From positions 1-18,678 of the forward strand of contig CAJXAU010000006.1 in the NCBI GenBank assembly GCA_913050205.1: a stretch of 18,678 nt of DNA. Reading direction: 5' to 3'. This DNA comes from an uncultured Verrucomicrobiota bacterium. GTDB lineage: Bacteria > Verrucomicrobiota > Verrucomicrobiia > Limisphaerales > UBA1096. The stretch's first letter is position 1; each line of letters opens with the position of its first letter. Under the pieces are notes generated by a model. That model searched no databases, was not told the origin of the DNA, and worked only from the letters and a program-made list of their open reading frames with translations. Shown here one piece after another: positions 1 to 7,542 of the stretch. The position numbers were made by a program, and so were the translations under genes.

Positions 1-732
1 ATCATCAAAACCATCATCATCAAAGTCGGTATCATCTGAGGAATCATCCTCGGAGGATTCGTATAAAGCCCTTAACTCTGAATCATCCCGTAACGCATAA
101 AAACCGGGGTAAGCGTTCATCAAGTCCCGCATGGTTTTACCTCGATCATTCCAGATCACCATTAAGACATCGCGTATTTCGTAATGCAGTTCCGGGGTAG
201 TGTCGTAGGCGGCTGCCAAATCCAGAAACGGGGTTTCGTCCAGTTGCACGCGGGACTCGTTAAGCATGGCCAGCATTCCTTCGTCACCATCCTCCTGTTG
301 GAACGGCACCGTGAAGTTGCCCAGACGGTAGATGATCGCCAGCATCATTACGGAGTAGACCGTCGCGGTAATCAGGCCAGTGCAAAGGCCAAATTTGCGG
401 TTCATTCCCTTGTAGCTGTCGAGTTGGTATTCGTTCCAACGATCGGCCAGCCGTTTGCGAATGATGATGCTCACCACGAACCCGGCGATGGAAAACAACA
501 GAACGAGTGTAACGAACGCGGCCACCGTGGGCGTCGCCCGATGCCAGAACGGGAACTCCTCTATAGGCCACTTGTCTGCCAACCAGCCAAAGGCGAACCC
601 GCCAAACGCACCAGAAAAGTTTACGGCGATGATGACGCCCAGCAGCGTGATGATCCCGTTTACCCCGCCCTTGAAATAGCCTTCAACAGCGAGAATCAGA
701 AACAGCAGTCCGATAAGCAGATAAATCCACAT
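1..732 (-). CDS. CvpA family membrane protein (3' end beyond window)
   Basis: An open minus-strand frame runs from an ATG at 732 to the window edge, giving 244 residues with no stop. The first 135 residues carry four hydrophobic segments (about 2-20, 24-48, 67-91 and 115-135), separated by short charged loops such as RKRLADRWNEYQLDSYKG. This four-helix layout, with a small Gly-rich second helix and the MNRKFGL...G approach to the fourth, fits the CvpA (colicin V production) family of inner-membrane proteins, whose biochemical role is poorly defined. The part after residue 145 is soluble and ends in a strongly acidic Asp/Ser/Glu-rich stretch (about 226-244) that continues out of view. No good Shine-Dalgarno precedes the ATG. 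It lies 57 bp downstream of the TatD gene in the same direction, so co-transcription is plausible. Family assignment is moderately sure. Confidence 0.72.
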   Translation of the reverse strand, partial: MWIYLLIGLLFLILAVEGYFKGGVNGIITLLGVIIAVNFSGAFGGFAFGWLADKWPIEEFPFWHRATPTVAAFVTLVLLFSIAGFVVSIIIRKRLADRWNEYQLDSYKGMNRKFGLCTGLITATVYSVMMLAIIYRLGNFTVPFQQEDGDEGMLAMLNESRVQLDETPFLDLAAAYDTTPELHYEIRDVLMVIWNDRGKTMRDLMNAYPGFYALRDDSELRALYESSEDDSSDDTDFDDDGFDD

Positions 733-789
733 GGCGGCGAAAGCTAAACCCGGTTGGACCAAAAATCACGCGGTTTTTCAAAAAAAACA

Positions 790-1596
790 CTACTCTAACC
801 CCTTGAAAAACGTCCTCGCGACAGCGCAGGTTGCATCGGACAACGCCTCCCGGGTTACGCCCAGCGTTTCAGCCGCCACTTCACTGATTTCACGGACGTA
901 CGCCGGTTCGCAGCGTTTGCCCCGGTAAGGTACCGGCGCAAGGAACGGCGCGTCCGTCTCAAGCATCAGCTTGTCAATCGGCACCGAGGCCATCGTTTCC
1001 CGCACTTCCGCCGCGTTTTTAAACGTACTCACTCCGGTAAAACTGACAATGGAACCAAGCGCGAGCACCCGCTTGGCCGCCTCCGGATTGTCCACAAAAC
1101 AGTGAAACACCCCCCGCACCCGGTCGGCAAAAGGCTCGAACACCTCCATGCACGGCTCAAATGCCGCCCGCTGGTGAATCACAACATTCAGTCCCAATTC
1201 CGCCGCAACCTCCAGTTGCTGGCGAAATAGCTGAACCTGCTTGGCCTTGAACGCCTCATCGTCCGCCGCCGAACCGCCTCGGGTACTCGGCAGCCGGTAG
1301 TGGTCGATACCGATCTCTCCGATGGCCACCACTTTCGGCTGCTTGGCCAAGCGCTCCAGTTCGGCGCGCACATCGTTCGGTGCTGCCAGGCAGTCGTTCG
1401 GATGCCAACCAACCGCAGCGAATACGCCTTCAAACCGCTTGGCCAAGTCGATCGCCCGCTGGCTGCTATCGAGATCGGTGGCGATGGTGACGATCCGCGA
1501 AATACCAGCATCCGCCGCCCGCTGCACCACCCCGGACAGGTCATCGGCAAAGTCGGGAAAATCCAAATGAGCGTGTGTGTCGTAAAACTCGGGCAT
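790..1596 (-). CDS. TatD family metal-dependent hydrolase (DNase)
   Basis: 268 residues, the normal length of the family. The metal-binding pattern of the TatD/amidohydrolase TIM barrel is complete: DTHAHLD near the N-terminus (His8, His10), GEIGID (Glu94), VIHQ (His141), FHCF (His165) and ETDAPFL (Glu213-Asp215). Characterised family members are cytoplasmic Mg-dependent 3'-5' exonucleases/DNases, and some act in DNA repair or as D-aminoacyl-tRNA deacylases; which applies here cannot be told. The ATG at 1596 is chosen because the conserved YDTHAH motif follows at once. Oddly, the place for the ribosome-binding site is filled by two tandem copies of the GCTTGGCCAAGC palindrome (1598-1622), and two further copies lie inside the gene (1343-1350, 1439-1446), both read as Leu-Ala-Lys. 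It is divergent from the ClpX-like gene. Confidence 0.93.
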   Translation of the reverse strand: MPEFYDTHAHLDFPDFADDLSGVVQRAADAGISRIVTIATDLDSSQRAIDLAKRFEGVFAAVGWHPNDCLAAPNDVRAELERLAKQPKVVAIGEIGIDHYRLPSTRGGSAADDEAFKAKQVQLFRQQLEVAAELGLNVVIHQRAAFEPCMEVFEPFADRVRGVFHCFVDNPEAAKRVLALGSIVSFTGVSTFKNAAEVRETMASVPIDKLMLETDAPFLAPVPYRGKRCEPAYVREISEVAAETLGVTREALSDATCAVARTFFKGLE

Positions 1597-1597
1597 G

Positions 1598-1622
1598 GCT
1601 TGGCCAAGCGCTTGGCCAAGCG
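1598..1622. repeat. Tandem pair of the TTGGCCAA palindrome before the TatD start
   Basis: Two copies of the palindrome with a 12-bp period and shared GCG junction: a near-perfect copy (TTGGCCAA 1600-1607) and a perfect CGCTTGGCCAAGCG (1609-1622). They abut the TatD start codon, so they occupy its 5' untranslated leader. Confidence 0.9.
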
Positions 1623-1714
1623 CTCCCCGCCACCCTACCCTCCAGCATGCTAAATGTCATTTTTCTTCAAATCCCACCAAGCTATGCTACAGTTCTCCCC
1701 GCGATTGATATCGC

Positions 1715-1720
1715 AAGGAG
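1715..1720 (+). promoter_or_regulatory. Shine-Dalgarno of the ClpX-like gene
   Basis: AAGGAG lies 8 bases before the ATG at 1729. It is one of the few canonical ribosome-binding sites in the window and decides the start over the upstream in-frame ATG at 1654. Confidence 0.8.
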
Positions 1721-1728
1721 ACGAGACG

Positions 1729-3276
1729 ATGAGTGGCCCCACATCCCCGGAAGAATTTCAAAAACAGATGCAGGATTTCCTGCAAAAACAGTTCAAGGCG
1801 TTTGGCACTCCAGGCTTCGCTGGTTCACAGCCGTCTGGCACCAGCGAGGAAACCAAACCGGAAACCAAGCGGGAAGACTTCAGCTTCGCTTACAAGCCAA
1901 GGGACGTAAAAAGCCACCTCGACCGTTATGTCATTAAACAGGACGAGGCTAAAAAGGTGCTTAGCGTGGCGTTGTGCGATCACTACAACGCCGTACGGGA
2001 GGCGTTCGACGGAAACGAACAGAGTCACTACACCAAGCAAAACGTCATGCTGATGGGGCCGACCGGTGTCGGGAAAACATATCTCATCCGCAGCATCGCG
2101 GAACTGATTGGCGTGCCGTTCGTCAAGGCCGATGCCACCAAGTTTTCCGAGACCGGATACGTCGGAGGCGATGTCGAGGATCTTGTTCGCGATCTCGTGC
2201 GGCAGGCCGACGGCGACGTGGAGCGCGCCCGTTATGGGATCATTTACATCGACGAGATTGACAAGATCGCCTCTTCCTCCGAGCAACAGGGCGGTCGCGA
2301 CGTGAGCGGTCAGGGTGTGCAAACCACTCTTCTAAAATTGATGGAGGAAACCGAGGTTCCGGCCCGTGCCCCACACGATATGGCCGGCCAAATTCAGGCG
2401 ATGATGGACGGAGCACGCGGTAGTAAGAAAAGCGGCAACACCATCAACACGAAGCATATCCTCTTCGTCGTGAGCGGTGCGTTCGCACACCTCGATAAAA
2501 TTGTCGAGCGGCGGTTGAAGGAATCCACCATCGGTTTTGCCGGAGGAGAACAGGACGACGTTGAGAGCGACCGCATCCTCGAGCATGCCAAGACGCCCGA
2601 CTTCATCAAGTACGGCTTTGAGCCGGAGTTTATCGGACGTCTGCCGGTGCGAGTGGTCTGTCATCCATTAAGCGTCGATGACCTCGAGCAAATTCTCAAG
2701 ACCAGCGAAGGCAGTATCATCCGCCAGTACCGGCAGTCGTTCGCCGCATACGGTATCCGCTCCAAGTTCGAAGAATCGGGACTACGACGCATCGCCGAGT
2801 TGGCAATCGAGGAGGAGACCGGCGCTCGCGGCCTGATGACAGTCTGCGAAAAAGTTTTCCGTGACCTCAAGTTCGAGTTGCCATCTTCACGTGTGAAGGA
2901 GTTCGCCGTCGATGACGAACTCGTCAACGATCCGCGCGGCGCGATGGAATCGCTGCTGGCCAACGCCCCAGAGCAGGACGAGGAGGAGGTCGATGACACA
3001 TTGAATCTATTCGCCGAGTCGTTCGCCACCCAGCACGGCCTGACCATTCAATTCACTGACGACGCGCGAAAGGAACTCACCCGGCAGGCCCGCGCGTCCT
3101 CGCTGAGTGTGTTTGATTTCTGCAAGGACCACTTTCGAGACCTGCATTTCGGCCTAAAATTAATTTCTGGCAATACCGGTCAAACTGAGTTCGAACTGGA
3201 TAAATCGTTTATCGAGAACCCCGACACCGCGCTCAGTCAGCGCGTCGTCGCCAGCTACAACGAAACGAAATCCTGA
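1729..3276 (+). CDS. ClpX-like AAA+ unfoldase without zinc-binding domain
   Basis: 515 residues from the ATG supported by AAGGAG. The AAA+ core is ClpX-type: RYVIKQDEAKKVL (66-78), Walker A GPTGVGKT (110-117), GYVG pore loop (143-146), Walker B IIYIDEID (171-178), an IGF tripeptide (268-270) where ClpX carries its ClpP-docking loop, EFIGRLP (300-306), and sensor-2 TGARGL (364-369). ClpX recognises tagged proteins, unfolds them with ATP and passes them to ClpP. Here the four-cysteine zinc domain at the ClpX N-terminus is missing; in its place are about 60 residues rich in Gln, Lys, Phe and Pro. After the sensor-2 region there is an extra C-terminal domain of roughly 120 residues (from about 395) that begins with an acidic segment EQDEEEVDD. 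It may be a second unfoldase with its own substrates; partnership with ClpP is inferred only from IGF. Confidence 0.88.
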   Translation: MSGPTSPEEFQKQMQDFLQKQFKAFGTPGFAGSQPSGTSEETKPETKREDFSFAYKPRDVKSHLDRYVIKQDEAKKVLSVALCDHYNAVREAFDGNEQSHYTKQNVMLMGPTGVGKTYLIRSIAELIGVPFVKADATKFSETGYVGGDVEDLVRDLVRQADGDVERARYGIIYIDEIDKIASSSEQQGGRDVSGQGVQTTLLKLMEETEVPARAPHDMAGQIQAMMDGARGSKKSGNTINTKHILFVVSGAFAHLDKIVERRLKESTIGFAGGEQDDVESDRILEHAKTPDFIKYGFEPEFIGRLPVRVVCHPLSVDDLEQILKTSEGSIIRQYRQSFAAYGIRSKFEESGLRRIAELAIEEETGARGLMTVCEKVFRDLKFELPSSRVKEFAVDDELVNDPRGAMESLLANAPEQDEEEVDDTLNLFAESFATQHGLTIQFTDDARKELTRQARASSLSVFDFCKDHFRDLHFGLKLISGNTGQTEFELDKSFIENPDTALSQRVVASYNETKS

Positions 3277-3317
3277 CCGTACCTATTTAGGAATTCGAAT
3301 CTGGAATTTCAGATCTC

Positions 3318-4061
3318 TTAATAGGTGGCTCGTCCGCCGGAGATGTCGAATACGGCACCGGTACTGAACGACACCTCGTCCGAGGACAGCCAAGCGATCA
3401 TCGCGGCAACCTCCGCCGCCTGTCCCACGCGGCCCATCGGAATTTTTGACAGCATGTAATCGATGTGTGCCTGTGTGCACTGCTTGAGAATCTCCGTCTC
3501 GATCACCGCCGGCGTGATGCAGTTCACCCGCACGTTCGTTTCGGACAACTCCTTGCCGAGCGACTTGGTCAACCCGATGACACCGGCCTTGGCTGCACTG
3601 TAGTGCGACGCCGTAGGGTTGCCCTCTTTGCCAGCGATCGAGGCAACATTCACGATCCGGCCCCAGCCGGCCTCAAGCATCCCCGGGACGAACGCACGGC
3701 AGCAAAGGAACACCCCGTACAGATCAATATCCATCACCTCGCGCCATTCCTCCGGCGTGCATTCCCAGAGCATCTTGTTGACGCCCGCGATGCCGGCGTT
3801 ATTTACGAGAATATCGACGTGACCGTGCCGGCCAAGCGCTTGGCCAGCCGCTGCTTCGACCGATTCCGGCTTGGCCAATTCCACCGTGTCACTGGTAATC
3901 TCGCCCAGTCCGTCGAGCTTGGCCCTGGCCTCATCGATCGCCGCCTGATCTCGATCCCATATCACGCATCGCGCCCCGTCCTTGAGCAGTCTTTCCACCG
4001 TGGCAAAACCGATCCCTCGGGCACCGCCGGTCACCAACGCAGTTTTTCCCTGTAAACTCAT
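3318..4061 (-). CDS. SDR family oxidoreductase (FabG-like)
   Basis: 247 residues, the usual length for a classical short-chain dehydrogenase/reductase. It has the NAD(P)-binding TGGARGIG motif (11-18), NNAG (87-90), and the catalytic Ser141, Tyr154 and Lys158 in YSAAK. Closest in form to FabG/3-oxoacyl-ACP reductase and related sugar or alcohol dehydrogenases; the substrate cannot be read. An acidic Asp at the end of the second strand (WDRD, 35-38) may favour NAD over NADP. No fatty-acid genes are adjacent, so a role in fatty-acid synthesis is not implied. A 16-bp palindrome (3830-3845), made of two fused halves of the window's repeat, encodes the GQALG stretch before the HVDILVNNAG strand, and a further TTGGCCAA is at 3871-3878. 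No clear ribosome-binding site precedes the ATG. Confidence 0.92.
   Translation of the reverse strand: MSLQGKTALVTGGARGIGFATVERLLKDGARCVIWDRDQAAIDEARAKLDGLGEITSDTVELAKPESVEAAAGQALGRHGHVDILVNNAGIAGVNKMLWECTPEEWREVMDIDLYGVFLCCRAFVPGMLEAGWGRIVNVASIAGKEGNPTASHYSAAKAGVIGLTKSLGKELSETNVRVNCITPAVIETEILKQCTQAHIDYMLSKIPMGRVGQAAEVAAMIAWLSSDEVSFSTGAVFDISGGRATY
3830..3845. repeat. Fused half-copies of the TTGGCCAA palindrome inside the SDR gene
   Basis: GGCCAAGCGCTTGGCC is a perfect 16-bp palindrome. It is what remains of a tandem 12-bp pair whose outer ends have diverged (CCGGCCAA at one side, TTGGCCAG at the other). Confidence 0.8.
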
Positions 4062-4097
4062 GAAGGGCCGCAGAAATACGGCGTCGATGCCGGAAGA

Positions 4098-4367
4098 TCA
4101 ACGGAAATCACGCGCCACCACCCCGGCCACGTAATCAAGAATCTCTGGGAATGGATAATCCGTATCGTCCACCCGGCGGGCCAGTCGGGCGCGCTGGGCT
4201 GCAAAATCAGCCTCAGCCTGTGCCTCGACCTTTTCCCAGTCCACCGCGTACTCAAACGACACCTTGCCGGCCCCCTCGGGGGTACGACGCCGGCTGGTTT
4301 CCTCCTGCCCGCTGCCGGGGACCGGACGAATACCGCCGTTATCAAGTTGTTCGTTCGACACACGCAT
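4098..4367 (-). CDS. Small hypothetical protein (possible FlgM-like)
   Basis: 89 residues from the ATG at 4367; a longer in-frame version starting at 4436 is possible but less likely. The sequence opens MRVSNEQLDNGGIRPV, has a basic, Arg-rich low-complexity linker, then an acidic/amphipathic helix (VDWEKVEAQAEADFAAQRARL) and ends PFPEILDYVAGVVARDF. No signal peptide or membrane segment. The pattern of an N-terminal short motif, a linker and two C-terminal helices recalls anti-sigma-28 factor FlgM, but the match is by eye only and no flagellar gene is nearby. An AGGAG lies about 12 bases before the start, rather far. It precedes the SDR gene by 36 bp in the same direction, so they may be co-transcribed. 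Function not recognised. Confidence 0.55.
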   Translation of the reverse strand: MRVSNEQLDNGGIRPVPGSGQEETSRRRTPEGAGKVSFEYAVDWEKVEAQAEADFAAQRARLARRVDDTDYPFPEILDYVAGVVARDFR

Positions 4368-4553
4368 AATCAGGACGCACTCCTGCGCCTTGTTCTGGGT
4401 GACACGTCCGTGTGTCTGAAGCCGGCTGCAAATCATTGATTTTCAGCCAGTTAAACCCGGCTCAAAAGTGGAGCCCGGTGGAACTTCCATCAAATCCCTT
4501 TGACTCGTTCCAACTACACCATCGGCACAGCCGGAGGATTCTTTAGCAAAAAA

Positions 4554-6509
4554 TCACTGCCCTGGCGTTTCCGGCGGCACCATCGCGTCCCCCTGCCGGA
4601 TGTAGTGGTGCAACGCCTCGATTTGTTGCTCGGCATCACCGTCCAGAATCTCGAATAACGCGCTCTGACCCTGATTGAAATAGGCCGGCATCTTCGTCTG
4701 CGGATCCACCCGGAGCGGATTGCTCATCCAGCGCCGGAAATACTCCGGCAAAAGCCGGTCGCCAACCTCCGCAAGATTGATCCCCTGCGCGTCGAACACC
4801 TGTGCCGGCTTCAGCGAGCCGATCGCGTGACAGCTGAAACAGAAAAACCCCCCGTTCGCCGATACCAATTTGCGACCTATTTCGGCCTTCTCCGGGTCAA
4901 CTGCCGGCTCCTTCGGAGTCACCGGCGAATGCCCATTCAGCAAAGCCAAGCCCTTGGCCAAGCCGCTGGCGCGGGCGGGGAACGCCGGCATGCGAGCGTG
5001 CAACCAAGGCCGGGGTCGCTTGCCCAACGCGCCGCTCATCAGCTTCTGCGCCCACTCCGGTTTCAATTTGCTGCCAAGCGCCTCAAACGGGGGAACACTC
5101 TCCATCTGGCCGTGGCAGTTCCGGCAATTCGAGTCAGCGGTCTGCCGCAGCGCAAACTCCGCGAGGCTCGCTTGGCCAAGCGATGATTTTCCCGATTCCA
5201 GAAAACGCCTCAACACCAACCGCTCCTCCTCCTCAAAACCAAACCGCACGGCCGACGCTTCCGTTGATTCTGCGAGACAGCCCTTGGCCAAATCCGAAAT
5301 TGCAGTCACTGAAAACGTGTTTTCCAGTTTCAGCGAATGGCAATTCAAACACCCCTGCGAAGCGACCCGTTTTTTACCCACAGCGATCAGCGAGGCATCC
5401 GGCTCCAGTGGCGTTCCCTTGGTTGGTTTCGCTACAGAGAATAAATAAGCTGCAAGCGAGTTGGCCTCCGCCTGACTCAGCGCAAAATTCGGCATGCGAA
5501 TCCAATCATAATGCGCCTGCGGATTTTGCAAGAAAGCCGACAGCGAACCAGCCTCCCCGAACTTTCGCCGTGCTTGGCCAAGCGGCAGTTTGCCCACTGC
5601 CAACGGTTCCTCCGCAAGCGTGTGACAAGCCGCACAATTCAACTGCTTGTACAGCGCCTGGCCCTCCGAGATACCTCCCGCATCCACCGGCACCGGCTTG
5701 ACCGGCAGACCGCTTTTTAATGAACTCAGATAGGCAGCGATCGCCCGGGCGTCCGCCTCAGCCGTCACGCCGTGTAGCATCGCCGGCATCTTCGCGCTGG
5801 GCCTCAACTTCTTCGGGTTCAGCACCCAGCCGGCCATCCAGCCGGCACCACGCCGCGAGCCAATGCCGTCAAACGTCGGCGCGTCCATCGCCAATTCCGG
5901 CATGCCCTTCCCCGGTGCATCAGTTGCGTGGCACTTGAAACAACGATGCTCCGCCGCCAACTGCCGCCCTCGCCGCAACGCCGCGCCTTCGGCCAGTTTT
6001 TCGTCCGGCGTGTGCTTCAGGTACTTCGGCGGGATTGGCTCGTTGCCGTAGTCGGGCGTGGACCAGTACAGCCGAAAAAAAGCGTCTCCCTTTTCCGGTG
6101 CTTTGAAGGTGGCTTTAAGTGTGTTGCTGCGCGAGTTAAGCCGGATGCGCTTGGTCGGCTCGGTCAATCCACCCGTGCCAGTTTCCTCCATCACCAGCTT
6201 GTCGTTTAGTTCCAACTTGAGGCTGCCGTTGAGTTCGGCCTGGAAAATAAACCGATCGCGCAGGTCGAGATGGACCACCCCCTCCCACTTGGCCGTGAAC
6301 GGCCCGGGCGAAATGAACGGGCTCGCCGCCCGACCTTCCGGCACGTACAGCATGAAATGTGGGCGCACGGTGTGGTCTGCCGCCCCCCCGGCGGCGGACT
6401 GAAATATGACGGCCAAGCCGTCCTCCAACACCGGGGCATCCTCCGCGCTTGGCCAAGCGCTTGGCCAAGCGAGCGCCGCGGTCAGGATTGGCAGACTCCA
6501 GACTTTCAT
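4554..6509 (-). CDS. Exported five-heme c-type cytochrome with N-terminal PA14-like domain
   Basis: 651 residues. A signal peptide (MKVWSLPILTAALAW...) is followed by a beta-rich region (about 28-155) that looks like a PA14/carbohydrate-binding fold, then by five heme-attachment motifs: CFKCH (190-194), CAACH (292-296), CLNCH (387-391), CRNCH (462-466) and CFSCH (557-561). Several have a downstream KMPA-, RMPN- or RMPA-type segment that could supply the distal Met. It should be a periplasmic electron-transfer protein; a partner oxidase or dehydrogenase is not visible. Five-module cytochromes like this are common in Verrucomicrobiota and Planctomycetota. Two tandem copies of the palindrome (6446-6471) encode AWPSAWPS within the signal-peptide region, and four more lie in the body. 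It starts 13 bp after the metF stop, so an operon with metF is possible. Confidence 0.88.
   Translation of the reverse strand: MKVWSLPILTAALAWPSAWPSAEDAPVLEDGLAVIFQSAAGGAADHTVRPHFMLYVPEGRAASPFISPGPFTAKWEGVVHLDLRDRFIFQAELNGSLKLELNDKLVMEETGTGGLTEPTKRIRLNSRSNTLKATFKAPEKGDAFFRLYWSTPDYGNEPIPPKYLKHTPDEKLAEGAALRRGRQLAAEHRCFKCHATDAPGKGMPELAMDAPTFDGIGSRRGAGWMAGWVLNPKKLRPSAKMPAMLHGVTAEADARAIAAYLSSLKSGLPVKPVPVDAGGISEGQALYKQLNCAACHTLAEEPLAVGKLPLGQARRKFGEAGSLSAFLQNPQAHYDWIRMPNFALSQAEANSLAAYLFSVAKPTKGTPLEPDASLIAVGKKRVASQGCLNCHSLKLENTFSVTAISDLAKGCLAESTEASAVRFGFEEEERLVLRRFLESGKSSLGQASLAEFALRQTADSNCRNCHGQMESVPPFEALGSKLKPEWAQKLMSGALGKRPRPWLHARMPAFPARASGLAKGLALLNGHSPVTPKEPAVDPEKAEIGRKLVSANGGFFCFSCHAIGSLKPAQVFDAQGINLAEVGDRLLPEYFRRWMSNPLRVDPQTKMPAYFNQGQSALFEILDGDAEQQIEALHHYIRQGDAMVPPETPGQ
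6446..6471. repeat. Perfect tandem pair of CGCTTGGCCAAGCG in a signal peptide
   Basis: Two exact 14-mers (6446-6459 and 6458-6471) with a 12-bp period sit in the coding frame of the cytochrome's signal peptide and are read as Ala-Trp-Pro-Ser twice. Because 12 bp is four codons, a gain or loss of a unit keeps the frame. Confidence 0.93.
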
Positions 6510-6522
6510 GCCGCGTCGTACG

Positions 6523-7407
6523 TCAGGCCAGGCCGAGATTGCCGAGAATCCTCAACACGGCCCTGCTTTTGTTGAGGGTGTAAAAGTGCAGACCGGGCGC
6601 CCCGCGATCGAGCAACTCTCGGCACTGCGCCGTGGCGTACTCGATGCCGTACTCGCGAACGGCCTCGGCATCATCGCCCAGTTCATCCAGCCTCGCTGCG
6701 AATGCATCGGGAAGTCTGGCCCCACACATGGCGCTGAATTTTTTGATCTGCCCGGCGTTGGCCACCGGGATGATCCCGGGAAAAAGAGGTGCCTTCACAC
6801 CGGCTTCGCGAAGGTAATCGGCCAGTTGAAAATAGTCGGCATTGTCGAAAAACATTTGGGTGATGACCATGTCGGCACCGCAGCTGATTTTTCGAACGAG
6901 GTGCTGCCAGTCGGCCTCCCGGCCTTCGCTGCAATCAATGTGTCCTTCGGGAAAACCGGCCACGGCCACCCCAAAATCGCCTCGACCCCGAATATGTGTC
7001 ACCAACTCGGAGGCAAACTCGAAGCCACCCTCGGTCTGCGACCAGTCCTCCCCCGGAGGCGGGTCACCGCGCAACGCGAGGATGTTTTGGATTCCGCGAT
7101 TGTTGGCTTCGTCGAGGATGGCGTCGATCTCTGTCTGTGTGTGCTTGATGCAGGTGAGATGCGCCATGGTGGTGAGGCTAAAGTCGTTCTGAATCTGCTC
7201 GACGATATCGAGAGTTTTTTCACGGGTACTGCCGCCTGCGCCGTAGGTGACCGAGGCGTAGTCCGGCTTGGCCGACATCAGCGCCGGCAGGGTTTTGCCA
7301 AAAAACGTGGCCTCGCCCTCCGGAGTCTTGAACGGAAAAAACTCAAAAGAGATGGTTGGCTTTTCCGTCGCCTCCTTTTCAGCATGTATGTCTCGAATAA
7401 ACCGCAC
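6523..7407 (-). CDS. metF: 5,10-methylenetetrahydrofolate reductase
   Basis: 294 residues, the usual length of bacterial MetF. The FAD-binding TIM barrel is complete: SFEFFPFKT with catalytic Glu22, SVTYGAGGST (52-61), HLTC (83-86), LALRGDPP (110-117) with the flavin-contacting Asp115, AGFPEGH (150-156), ITQMFFD (182-188) and GLHFYTLNKS (272-281). The enzyme reduces 5,10-methylene-THF to 5-methyl-THF in the cytoplasm for methionine synthesis. The start is a GTG at 7407 and has no clear Shine-Dalgarno upstream; an AAGGAGG occurs inside the gene shortly after it, without a good start codon behind it. The gene contains no copy of the TTGGCCAA palindrome. The REP-like pair lies in its upstream region. 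Confidence 0.96.
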   Translation of the reverse strand: MRFIRDIHAEKEATEKPTISFEFFPFKTPEGEATFFGKTLPALMSAKPDYASVTYGAGGSTREKTLDIVEQIQNDFSLTTMAHLTCIKHTQTEIDAILDEANNRGIQNILALRGDPPPGEDWSQTEGGFEFASELVTHIRGRGDFGVAVAGFPEGHIDCSEGREADWQHLVRKISCGADMVITQMFFDNADYFQLADYLREAGVKAPLFPGIIPVANAGQIKKFSAMCGARLPDAFAARLDELGDDAEAVREYGIEYATAQCRELLDRGAPGLHFYTLNKSRAVLRILGNLGLA

Positions 7408-7460
7408 GCGCGCGAAGGCTAAAGAAAACCCACCGCGAGGGAAAGGTCGGAACGCCCACA

Positions 7461-7489
7461 GTAGGTGGGGCTGGCTCTCCGAGCCGGCC
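7461..7489 (+). repeat. REP-like element, unit A
   Basis: A GTAGG foot (7461-7465) is followed by a 9-bp hairpin GGCTGGCTC/GAGCCGGCC (7469-7489) with loop TCC and one G-U wobble. GTAG at the base of a hairpin is the layout of REP sequences mobilised by RAYT (TnpA-REP) transposases. Four T residues follow at 7490-7493, but on the strand opposite to the neighbouring genes. Confidence 0.7.
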
Positions 7490-7505
7490 TTTTCAAGTTC
7501 GTCGA

Positions 7506-7530
7506 GGACGGCTGGGACAGCCGTCCCTAC
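7506..7530 (-). repeat. REP-like element, unit B (inverted)
   Basis: Read on the minus strand, a GTAGG foot is followed by a perfect 8-bp stem AGCCGTCC/GGACGGCT (7519-7526 and 7506-7513) with a 5-base loop. It faces unit A, so the two units form a BIME-like inverted pair between the TIM-barrel gene and metF. Confidence 0.7.
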
Positions 7531-7542
7531 CTCTGCTCTGGG

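Noticed and set aside
184..747. Plus-strand open frame of 187 codons
   Set aside because: The opposite strand has a continuous frame with four membrane segments (CvpA-like), which explains the region better.
1654..1728. Upstream ATG extending the ClpX-like protein by 25 residues
   Set aside because: The ATG at 1729 has AAGGAG at good spacing; the upstream ATG has none and adds no conserved residues.
3277..3317. Weak inverted repeat ATCTG/CAGAT between the ClpX-like and SDR genes
   Set aside because: Only 5 bp of stem with an AT-rich loop and no T-tract; not convincing as a terminator.
4368..4553. 186-bp gap between the small protein and the five-heme cytochrome
   Set aside because: No promoter, hairpin or short gene that I can support; nothing called.
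6406..7422. Plus-strand open frame of 338 codons opposite metF
   Set aside because: Antisense to metF, whose motifs are complete; no domain seen in the plus-strand translation.
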